A program made the translations under genes and the position numbers. Below the pieces are notes generated by a model. It was not told the origin of the DNA. It ran no database searches and worked only from the letters and a program-made list of their open reading frames with translations. A DNA stretch of 8,103 nt from Microcaldota archaeon (GTDB lineage Archaea > Micrarchaeota > Micrarchaeia > Norongarragalinales > UBA10210): positions 3,459 to 11,561 of the forward strand of contig DUGE01000088.1 in assembly GCA_013331595.1 (NCBI GenBank). Direction: 5' to 3'. Shown here one piece after another: positions 1 through 4,774 of the stretch; the stretch's first letter is position 1, and each line of letters begins with the position of its first letter.

Positions 1-311
1 CCTGTAATCATGTTCTTGACGAAGTCCTTGTGCCCAGGGGCGTCGATGATTGTAAAGTAGTATTTCTGGGTGGTAAAGTCGCGGTGGGCGATGTCGATAG
101 TGACTCCCCGCTCACGCTCTTCCTTCAGCTGGTCCATTACGAAAGCGAATTCAAAAGTAGGCTTGCCTGCCTTTGCAGCCTCTTCCTTCAGCTTGCGCAA
201 GTCGTTTTCCGAAACTGCACCGGTGTCGTAAAGCACACGCCCAACTAGGGTGCTCTTCCCGTGGTCGACGTGACCGGTGAAAATCAAGTTCAAGTGCGGT
301 TTGTCTGACAT
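1..311 (-). CDS. tuf: Translation elongation factor 1-alpha (aEF-1A), N-terminal part, truncated by window edge
   Basis: This GTPase delivers aminoacyl-tRNA to the ribosomal A site. About 103 residues are visible. They include the P-loop GHVDHGKS (residues 13-20), the switch I end RGVTID (about 68-73) and the G3 motif DAPGH (90-94), all typical of the EF-Tu/EF-1A GTP-binding domain. The start is ATG at 311-309. It is preceded by a purine-rich AGGGGGGAT stretch that resembles the archaeal Shine-Dalgarno sequence at normal spacing. The rest of the gene lies beyond position 1. It runs in the same direction as the EF-2 gene at the other end of the window. In many archaea EF-2 and EF-1A are consecutive genes of the str cluster, so the roughly 5.9 kb between them here is notable. 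The family assignment is essentially certain. Confidence 0.97.
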   Translation of the reverse strand, partial: MSDKPHLNLIFTGHVDHGKSTLVGRVLYDTGAVSENDLRKLKEEAAKAGKPTFEFAFVMDQLKEERERGVTIDIAHRDFTTQKYYFTIIDAPGHKDFVKNMIT

Positions 312-518
312 CCTACATCCCCCCTAAACACGGCATATCCTAAATCCAATGATGCGCGCAAAGCACGCTCAAGAGCATTTTCTTCCCCTAAAAGCAATCT
401 CAGCTATCCTCAAATCAAGACGTGAAAGAGCATTGCTTCAAGCACTAAAAAATCAGCCATTATGAGCCTATCGGCCAACTTAAAAAATATGCGTCAAGCC
501 GTTAAAAAACCTTTCTAA

Positions 519-547
519 GCAGGAGAAAACCAAGGTTTTCTCCTTGC
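519..547. repeat. Strong hairpin in the EF-1A/agmatinase intergenic region
   Basis: The arms AGGAGAAAACC (521-531) and GGTTTTCTCCT (534-544) are perfectly complementary. Two further pairs (519-520 with 546-547) extend the stem past a single bulged T at 545. The pyrimidine-rich tract after it (548-560) would suit a plus-strand terminator, but no plus-strand gene ends nearby. It could instead be a folded leader element, or the end of an unannotated small RNA. Confidence 0.6.
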
Positions 548-561
548 CAACCTCTTTCCTT

Positions 562-582
562 AGTAAAAAACGCGTTTTTACT
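562..582. repeat. Inverted repeat AGTAAAAA...TTTTTACT
   Basis: Eight-base arms AGTAAAAA (562-569) and TTTTTACT (575-582) flank a short ACGCG centre. The half-site AGTAAAA recurs in the palindrome in front of the AbrB-type antitoxin (4406-4425). A shared DNA-binding protein is therefore a possible explanation. It could equally form a hairpin in a leader RNA. Confidence 0.5.
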
Positions 583-620
583 CGTAAATCTTACCGTCAG
601 ATAAAAAGGGGTGAAAAAAG

Positions 621-656
621 CTTATTATTCTTTGGACTGCTAAAAGTAATTTTAGC
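621..656 (+). promoter_or_regulatory. Candidate promoter and operator of the agmatinase gene
   Basis: A TATA-like CTTATTATT (621-629) follows a purine-rich stretch (611-620) that could act as a BRE. About 25 nt downstream, over the predicted transcription start, lies a perfect inverted repeat: GCTAAAA (639-645), spacer GTAA, then TTTTAGC (650-656). A palindrome over the start site suits repressor control. The TATA match is only moderate. Confidence 0.4.
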
Positions 657-674
657 GATTAACGGTGGTTTACT

Positions 675-1580
675 TTGAAGAAGATTCTTTATTCCCTAGA
701 CCCGGACAACTTCTGCGGGCTGCAGGACGAATTCAGCGACTACGCGAAAAGCAAAATCGTTGTTCTACCCGTACCGTTCGATTCCACTGCATGTTCTTCA
801 CCAGGCCAGCGCTTCGGGCCTGACGCGCTCATAGGAAGCAGCGCAGGGCTCGAGCTTTACGATGAGGAAATCGATTTCGACGTTGCCCACGAGGTTGGCA
901 TTTGCACTGCCGAAAGCATGGAACCGGCCAGGGCGAACGTCGAGGAAAACAACCTTCGCATAAAGAAAACGCTCGAGGAATTCCTGACGGACGGAAAGTT
1001 CGTCGTTACTCTTGGAGGGGATCACAGCATCACTTACGGCGTTCTTTCAGCATTCCACGAGTTTTCGAAAGACAAGCCTTTTTCAGTCCTCCAGTTGGAT
1101 GCGCATGCGGATGTTGCCGAAGATGCGGAAGGCTCGCTCTACACCCACGCTTGCGTGATACGCCGCGTCAAGGAAAAATTCACGGACAACGTAGTCCAAG
1201 TTGGCTTGCGCAGCGTTTCAAAGGAAGAAATCGATTACAACGAGGGAAACGTTTTCCTTGCAATTAATTTGCGCAAGAACTTCGAGGATAAAATCCCGGA
1301 AATCATTTCGCGCCTCACGCACGACAACGTGTACATCACTTTCGACGTTGATGCGCTCGACCCGAGCGAAATGCCTTCAACTGGAACCCCGGAGCCTGGA
1401 GGGCTTTACTATTACCAAGTTCTCGATTTGCTTCGTGAAGTTTGCAAGGCAAAGAATGTCATCGGCTTCGACTGCGTTGAGTTGATGCCCTTGCCCGGCA
1501 ACGACGCGCCCAACGCAACAGCGGCGAAAATAATCTACAAGCTCCTCGGCTACAAATTCAAGCTTGGAAAAAAAGCTTAG
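675..1580 (+). CDS. speB: Agmatinase (ureohydrolase family)
   Basis: Agmatinase hydrolyses agmatine to putrescine and urea in the cytoplasm, a step in arginine-derived polyamine synthesis. The 301-residue protein has the complete arginase/agmatinase dimanganese signature: GGDHS (114-118, ligand H117), DAHAD (142-146, ligands D142, H144, D146) and DVDALDP (224-230, ligands D224, D226). The TGTPEPGG motif and E269 in VELMP are also conserved. The archaeal-agmatinase-like THACVIRRV segment (157-165) favours agmatinase over arginase or formimidoylglutamase. The length is normal. The start is TTG at 675, preceded six bases upstream by GGTGG (664-668), a good match to the archaeal anti-SD; no alternative ATG lies nearby. 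The peroxiredoxin gene follows after 9 bp, suggesting cotranscription. Confidence 0.92.
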   Translation: MKKILYSLDPDNFCGLQDEFSDYAKSKIVVLPVPFDSTACSSPGQRFGPDALIGSSAGLELYDEEIDFDVAHEVGICTAESMEPARANVEENNLRIKKTLEEFLTDGKFVVTLGGDHSITYGVLSAFHEFSKDKPFSVLQLDAHADVAEDAEGSLYTHACVIRRVKEKFTDNVVQVGLRSVSKEEIDYNEGNVFLAINLRKNFEDKIPEIISRLTHDNVYITFDVDALDPSEMPSTGTPEPGGLYYYQVLDLLREVCKAKNVIGFDCVELMPLPGNDAPNATAAKIIYKLLGYKFKLGKKA

Positions 1581-1589
1581 AGTGAAAAC

Positions 1590-2051
1590 ATGCTGAAGCC
1601 CGGTGACAAGGCGCCTGATTTTTGCCTGCCCGACCAGAATGGCGTGAAGCATTGCCTGAAAGACTATTTGGCGAAAGGCAAGGCGGTCGTGCTTTACTTT
1701 TACCCGAAGGACGACACTCCCGGCTGCATTTGCGAAGGCAACGAATTTACCGCGCTGCTGAAAAGCTTTGAGGGGAAAAACGCAATTATCCTCGGCGTGA
1801 GCGCCGACACTGTAGAGTCGCACAAGAAGTTCGAGCAGAAGTACGATTTCAAGATAATCCTGCTGAGCGATGAAAGCAAAGAAACGATTAAGTCGTACGG
1901 TGCTTGGGGCTTGAAGCAGGCTTACGGGAAGGAATACGCGGGCATTCTTCGCACTACTTTCGTGATTGACAAGAAGGGAAAAATCCGCCTGGCTTTCGAA
2001 CAGGTTAAAGCAGAAGGCCACGCCCAGGAAGTCCTCGGAAAAATAAGCTGA
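1590..2051 (+). CDS. bcp: Peroxiredoxin, Bcp/PrxQ type, with atypical CxC active site
   Basis: This is a thiol peroxidase of 153 residues that reduces hydrogen peroxide and organic hydroperoxides in the cytoplasm. The N-terminus (KPGDKAPDF) and the catalytic PxxxTxxC motif (P39, T43, C46, within YPKDDTPGC) are textbook Bcp/PrxQ, and the conserved active-site Arg is R121 (LRTTFVID). Most 2-Cys Bcp proteins have a resolving cysteine five residues after the peroxidatic one. Here that position is N51, and a cysteine sits at +2 instead (C46-I47-C48). The other cysteines are C12 and C22. The enzyme may work as a 1-Cys peroxidase or use another partner. The start ATG has a short GTGA upstream. The gene is 9 bp after agmatinase and converges on the lipoprotein gene with a 6-bp gap. 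Confidence 0.9.
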   Translation: MLKPGDKAPDFCLPDQNGVKHCLKDYLAKGKAVVLYFYPKDDTPGCICEGNEFTALLKSFEGKNAIILGVSADTVESHKKFEQKYDFKIILLSDESKETIKSYGAWGLKQAYGKEYAGILRTTFVIDKKGKIRLAFEQVKAEGHAQEVLGKIS

Positions 2052-2057
2052 ACCCCA

Positions 2058-3056
2058 TCATCTTGTACATTCGGCAGAAATAAGTCTAATATTCATTTCC
2101 TTCGGCCACGAATACGAGCCCGCTATTGGGTTTGACTCGCTGGGGCGGTTAACATTGTACCTTTCAAATTCTATGAAAACGTTCAATTTCGTTTTTTCTT
2201 TGATTATTCCATCAGTGTCCAAAACAATTTTTTCTATTGAAACCGGCGAACAATAGTTATGCGTTATGATTTCGGCTTTTTCAGAGCCACTTCTGCAGCG
2301 TAATGTTTGATTAATTCTCGTCCCACTAGAACTTGCAAGCTTAAATCCTTCTCCAAAGGAAAACCCATTAAGGTCATTATTCGGCTTATCCGTCTGGAAA
2401 TTGACAAAATTAAACGAAATTAATTGGCTACCTTCATATTCAGTTCCACCTGTTACCAGCAATTCATTAGGTAGGTCTACGTTTGGACACTGCGAACAAA
2501 GGCCAAATTTAACAACATCTCCGTTATCACTAACGTACAACTCTCCAGTTGCATTCGAGCCATTTATAGTCCAGTATGCGTAGGACACATTCCAGTATGC
2601 TGAATTTTTATAAACGCCATAATAAGTTATGTCTTTGAATAGTTGTTTCACTGCCCCATTTTCGCCGTAGTATCCCTTAGATTCTAAATAGTTAGCATAA
2701 CTAAGAAACGTAGTTCTAGCGGCCATTTCATTTGAATTCGAACTATTAGCTGAAAACAATATTTTTACGTTACAAATTCCAGTTAGTTCGCCAGGACATG
2801 GCTCACCACATTTAGCGCTAGTTCCTAATGGACATGATTTCGTACAAGTTGGTGAAGGAGTAGTGGGTAATGGAGTTGGAGTTGCTGTAGTTTGAATTAC
2901 GCTAGGGGTAGGAGTAGCAGTTACAAACTTCGAGCAATCCTCTTTATTTACTACTTCGGCTCCATTCGCGCAAACGTAAGTTTTTTGCTGTTGCGTGCAA
3001 CCTAAAAGCACTAACGAAAGTAGTAAAACTAATGCAAAAATAAAATTTTTCTTCAA
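2058..3056 (-). CDS. Predicted surface lipoprotein with Thr/Pro stalk, family not recognised
   Basis: This 332-residue protein starts with a lysine-led hydrophobic signal peptide ending in a lipobox LLGC (17-20), which predicts a lipid anchor on C20 and export. A short YVCANGAEVVNKEDC module follows (27-41). A Thr/Pro-rich linker spans about 47-70 and a Cys-rich patch 71-95. The remainder is a larger probably β-rich domain with paired cysteines (187/190, 254, 269, 330). Several N-x-S/T sequons (104, 156, 165, 168, 249) suit archaeal N-glycosylation. The start is TTG: the nearby ATGs run into stops. A TGATG stretch just upstream could bind the ribosome. It is the last gene of a three-gene operon, 18 bp after the small lipoprotein gene. 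I do not recognise a family and assign no function. Confidence 0.82.
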   Translation of the reverse strand: MKKNFIFALVLLLSLVLLGCTQQQKTYVCANGAEVVNKEDCSKFVTATPTPSVIQTTATPTPLPTTPSPTCTKSCPLGTSAKCGEPCPGELTGICNVKILFSANSSNSNEMAARTTFLSYANYLESKGYYGENGAVKQLFKDITYYGVYKNSAYWNVSYAYWTINGSNATGELYVSDNGDVVKFGLCSQCPNVDLPNELLVTGGTEYEGSQLISFNFVNFQTDKPNNDLNGFSFGEGFKLASSSGTRINQTLRCRSGSEKAEIITHNYCSPVSIEKIVLDTDGIIKEKTKLNVFIEFERYNVNRPSESNPIAGSYSWPKEMNIRLISAECTR

Positions 3057-3074
3057 TACATCAGCCCATTTTAC

Positions 3075-3263
3075 TTAGCAATCCTTATTCCAGAATGGAC
3101 AGTTTTTAGTTTCGGTTTGAATTCCATTCGGTCCTACTTGGGTTCGAGTATTTTCGGACCAAAGCACGTTATCTTTCTTGGTTTCTGAAACCGTACAGCC
3201 AGCGAGAACAACGCCACCAAACAAGATGCCTAGGATGAGGAGAAAGAAAAGAAAGCTATTCAT
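3075..3263 (-). CDS. Small predicted lipoprotein, 62 aa
   Basis: A short protein with a hydrophobic N-terminus and lipobox LAGC (20-23), so the mature form would be a lipid-anchored peptide of about 40 residues. The mature part is polar and ends with two cysteines (CPFWNKDC). The start ATG is preceded by GTGAT at suitable spacing, a good archaeal ribosome-binding site. The gene begins 9 bp after the upstream membrane-protein stop and ends 18 bp before the larger lipoprotein start, so all three are likely cotranscribed. No known family is recognised. The RBS, lipobox and tight operon spacing argue that it is real despite its size. Confidence 0.75.
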   Translation of the reverse strand: MNSFLFFLLILGILFGGVVLAGCTVSETKKDNVLWSENTRTQVGPNGIQTETKNCPFWNKDC

Positions 3264-3272
3264 TGAATCACT

Positions 3273-3947
3273 TTAGTTGCATTCTTCACGATATTTTGTT
3301 ACAGGACGATACTTAGTTACGACTTGACAATCTTGACGTGTTTTTATTACATCACGGCAAACTTGCTTCGTCGGAACTTCGAATTCGTTACAGTAACAGG
3401 CGGTGCTATCTGCCTGTACCGAATACTTAAAAGTATAGGCACTTTGGGGGTAAATGAACTGTGACTGCGATTCACCAACGTTGGTTCCCTTAACAACAAC
3501 ACCAATATTTACTTTGAAAGTTCCGCCTTCGGCATCCAAATTGTTTATTGTGCATTCAACAGTTGACCAATCATTAACCCAACCAGCCCGTCCACATTGA
3601 TAGTTCGTTTTTGAATAAGTTAGTGGCTTAGACTCGCACTCTCGATCAGTATAAGGGACAGTTTGACATTCCTGTTCTTGATATGCTTCAGTGTCTTGAT
3701 ATGAGACCTGCCGACATTGACTAGAAGCAGAACCAGGTACGTCATATGAAGTTTGTGAACCGGCAGAGTTCGCTGAATTACCCCCACTTTTACCGGCTAC
3801 TAAGAAAGCAATGGCTACAATGAATACGATAACAACAACCATAGCAATATTTTTGGGAATAATAATGCCACCAGAGTGAGGTTTATTAGTCTCAGGTTTA
3901 GCATGCTCTTCACTAGTTTGTTGCGGATTATCAGATTTTTTAGCCAT
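3273..3947 (-). CDS. Membrane-anchored Cys-rich extracellular protein, family not recognised
   Basis: First gene of the minus-strand operon, 224 residues from ATG 3947-3945. I chose this start over an in-frame upstream ATG at 3995 because GGTGGGAG lies directly before it and the upstream extension lies in the predicted promoter/leader. Topology: a charged, polar N-terminus (1-30), one transmembrane segment (about 34-51), then an exported domain with ten cysteines (78, 94, 104, 118, 132, 184, 186, 197, 207, 223). Short Tyr/Glu/Cys units repeat: VSYQDTEAYQEQEC, QTVPYTDREC and, near the end, VTKYRPVTKYREEC. Between them lies a probably Ig-like β segment (about 140-190). Disulfide-stabilised surface display is likely; the partner and role are unknown. 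Confidence 0.82.
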   Translation of the reverse strand: MAKKSDNPQQTSEEHAKPETNKPHSGGIIIPKNIAMVVVIVFIVAIAFLVAGKSGGNSANSAGSQTSYDVPGSASSQCRQVSYQDTEAYQEQECQTVPYTDRECESKPLTYSKTNYQCGRAGWVNDWSTVECTINNLDAEGGTFKVNIGVVVKGTNVGESQSQFIYPQSAYTFKYSVQADSTACYCNEFEVPTKQVCRDVIKTRQDCQVVTKYRPVTKYREECN

Positions 3948-3964
3948 TCTCCCACCATGCCGGC

Positions 3965-3986
3965 CTAATTTTTCTAAAAAAATTAG
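3965..3986. promoter_or_regulatory. Perfect palindrome at the predicted start site of the surface-protein operon
   Basis: Nine-base arms CTAATTTTT (3965-3973) and AAAAATTAG (3978-3986) flank a CTAA centre. The minus-strand TATA box lies about 25 bp away, centred near 4000, so the repeat is centred on the predicted transcription start. That geometry suits an operator. A leader hairpin is the alternative. Confidence 0.5.
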
Positions 3987-3996
3987 AGAATTCACC

Positions 3997-4004
3997 TTTT
4001 TAAA
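3997..4004 (-). promoter_or_regulatory. TATA box of the three-gene surface operon
   Basis: Read on the minus strand this is TTTAAAAA in an AT-rich context, a plausible archaeal TATA box. It predicts transcription starting near 3975 and a leader of roughly 28 nt before the ATG at 3947, which carries the GGTGGGAG ribosome-binding site. Confidence 0.45.
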
Positions 4005-4007
4005 TGG

Positions 4008-4023
4008 TTGCTAAAAATAGCAA
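4008..4023. promoter_or_regulatory. Inverted repeat between the two divergent TATA boxes
   Basis: TTGCTA (4008-4013) and TAGCAA (4018-4023) flank AAAA. The repeat sits between the minus-strand TATA box (near 4000) and the plus-strand one (near 4035), where one bound regulator could affect both promoters. The GCTA...TAGC core resembles the repeat before the agmatinase gene (639-656). Confidence 0.4.
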
Positions 4024-4030
4024 ACAAAGT

Positions 4031-4039
4031 CTATATTTG
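4031..4039 (+). promoter_or_regulatory. TATA box of the winged-helix regulator gene
   Basis: CTATATTTG is centred 25 nt upstream of the ATG at 4060. This is the spacing expected when transcription starts at the initiator codon. There is no Shine-Dalgarno sequence, so a leaderless mRNA is predicted. Confidence 0.55.
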
Positions 4040-4059
4040 CGCTACTCGCCTTGTTCTTA

Positions 4060-4380
4060 ATGAAAACCCTAGTTTTCACTAAAGAACTTCCGACAGAAGC
4101 GCTCCTCAAAAAGATTTCCAAAAAATACGTTTGGAGCTTGCTAGTGTACCTTTCAGAAAGAGAGCGCAGATTCTACGACTTGGAAACTGAATTTTTGAGA
4201 AATAAACGAGAGTTAAGTCATTGTCTGAAGATACTCAAAGAATTCGATTTGATTAGCAGGACTCACATCTCAAAAAAAGATCGGGATTACCTAGCTTACG
4301 AAACTACACCAAAAGGAAGAGAACTCATCAAACGTTTGAGAGAGTTGAAAAAGCTCCTAACGGCAGAGTTTACAGCATAA
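4060..4380 (+). CDS. Winged helix-turn-helix transcriptional regulator
   Basis: A 106-residue basic, soluble protein built almost entirely of one winged-helix DNA-binding domain. Helices run from about 15 to 85. The recognition-helix region is RNKRELSHCLKILKEFDLISR, followed by a wing containing Lys/Arg/Asp and the common C-terminal YETTPKGRELIKRL. This arrangement resembles HxlR, ArsR or MarR-type regulators; the exact family is not settled. I chose ATG 4060 over the in-frame TTG at 4051 because a TATA box lies exactly 25 nt upstream and no ribosome-binding site is visible. It is divergent from the three surface-protein genes across a promoter region with two palindromes, so it is a natural candidate to control them and itself. 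No effector domain is visible. Confidence 0.8.
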   Translation: MKTLVFTKELPTEALLKKISKKYVWSLLVYLSERERRFYDLETEFLRNKRELSHCLKILKEFDLISRTHISKKDRDYLAYETTPKGRELIKRLRELKKLLTAEFTA

Positions 4381-4395
4381 TACCCATTAGTAAAC

Positions 4396-4404
4396 TTTAT
4401 ATTA
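4396..4404 (+). promoter_or_regulatory. TATA box of the AbrB-type antitoxin gene
   Basis: TTTATATTA is a strong archaeal TATA match centred near 4400. It predicts transcription from about 4425, giving a leader of some 10 nt with a GTGG ribosome-binding site (4427-4430) before the ATG at 4436. Confidence 0.55.
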
Positions 4405-4405
4405 C

Positions 4406-4425
4406 AAGTAAAACCAGTTTTACTT
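4406..4425. promoter_or_regulatory. Perfect palindromic operator candidate in the antitoxin promoter
   Basis: AAGTAAAAC (4406-4414) and GTTTTACTT (4417-4425) are perfect nine-base arms around CA. The repeat fills the space between the TATA box and the predicted transcription start. Many toxin-antitoxin operons are repressed by their own antitoxin, and AbrB-fold proteins bind AT-rich palindromes, so autoregulation is the simplest reading. Confidence 0.55.
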
Positions 4426-4435
4426 AGTGGTTTTT

Positions 4436-4702
4436 ATGGAAGTTGCGTTTACGAAGATGTCTGAGAAAGGGCAGGTGGTTATCCCGAAGGACGTGAGGAG
4501 CGAGGTTGATTTCAAGCCCAGCGACAAGTTCATTGTTTACGGGCTTGGGAACGCCGTGGTCATAAAGAAAGTCAACACTGAAAGCGCGGTTAGGAACTTG
4601 GAAAAAGTTTTTAAGTTCATAGATTCCAGGGATATTCGCATTGATTCAAGAGACGTCGAAAGAGAAATACGGGCAGTCAGACGAAACCGAATTCGAAAGT
4701 GA
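4436..4702 (+). CDS. AbrB/SpoVT-family antitoxin of a PIN toxin pair
   Basis: An 88-residue protein with an N-terminal swapped-hairpin AbrB/SpoVT DNA-binding domain (about 6-46: TKMSEKGQVVIPKDVRSEV, then FKPSDKFIVYGLGNAVVIKK). The charged, helical C-terminus (47-88) is of the kind that binds the toxin. I chose ATG 4436, preceded by GTGG at good spacing, over the in-frame GTG at 4427 that overlaps this site. The gene lies directly upstream of a PIN-domain toxin gene, the classic antitoxin-then-toxin order. It looks intact although the toxin has been split by an insertion sequence. With no active toxin it may be free to decay or persist as a plain DNA-binding regulator. Confidence 0.85.
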   Translation: MEVAFTKMSEKGQVVIPKDVRSEVDFKPSDKFIVYGLGNAVVIKKVNTESAVRNLEKVFKFIDSRDIRIDSRDVEREIRAVRRNRIRK

Positions 4703-4735
4703 AAAAGCACAGTTCAGGCTGGTTCTAGACACTAA
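4641..4735 (+). pseudogene. PIN-domain toxin, N-terminal fragment, cut off by the IS element
   Basis: One frame on from the end of the antitoxin gene, the sequence encodes FRLVLDTN (codons ending at 4736), the hallmark N-terminus of PIN ribonucleases with the first catalytic Asp. The reading then enters the insertion sequence and stops at 4743-4745. Joining ACT (4731-4733) to the sequence from 5810 gives LVLDTNILVSGF without a break. The start is uncertain. TTG at 4641 is the only usual start codon in this open frame, overlapping the antitoxin by 62 nt and giving about 24 residues before FRLV, which is longer than typical. No ATG is available. Confidence 0.8.
4733..4735. repeat. Target-site duplication, left copy (TAA or TA)
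   Basis: TAA here matches TAA at 5809-5811 on the other side of the element. Keeping one copy restores the toxin reading frame exactly. The IS630 family normally duplicates TA, so the shared third base may be coincidental. Confidence 0.65.
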
Positions 4736-4760
4736 TAGCGAATAACTTATATTCTCATAC
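4736..4760 (+). repeat. Left terminal inverted repeat of the IS
   Basis: Begins TAGCGAATAACTT. It contains CTTATATTC (4746-4754), a TATA box centred about 25 nt upstream of the transposase ATG at 4775. The terminal repeat therefore probably doubles as the transposase promoter, and the mRNA would be leaderless. Confidence 0.7.
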
Positions 4761-4774
4761 TTCTTATTAGTTGT

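Larger units (their letters stand above)
312..674. other. Non-coding divergent intergenic region, 363 bp, between EF-1A and agmatinase
   Basis: I see no credible coding region here. It must hold the promoters of both divergent genes. It also holds three strong inverted repeats, at 519-547, 562-582 and 639-656, listed separately. I found no tRNA-like TΨC arm and no clear C/D-box RNA motif on either strand. A small RNA or structured leader is possible but not shown. Confidence 0.7.

Noticed and set aside
30..248. A 72-codon open frame on the plus strand
   Set aside because: Antisense to the EF-1A GTPase domain, with no independent support.
313..318. ATG-TAG start-stop pair just upstream of the EF-1A start codon on the minus strand
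   Set aside because: It considered as a minimal upstream ORF, but the ATG is formed by the end of the AGGGGGGAT ribosome-binding site, so chance is the simpler explanation.
312..674. A tRNA, C/D-box RNA or CRISPR element in the long intergenic region
   Set aside because: I found no TΨC-like motif, no paired C and D boxes and no spaced direct repeats. Only inverted repeats are present.
1377..2021. A 214-codon open frame on the minus strand
   Set aside because: It runs antisense across the agmatinase and peroxiredoxin genes, both well supported by motifs. It is a shadow of their codon pattern.
3948..3995. An upstream start for the membrane-anchored Cys-rich protein, adding 16 residues
   Set aside because: The extension lies in the palindromic leader, whereas ATG 3947 has a strong GGTGGGAG site directly in front.
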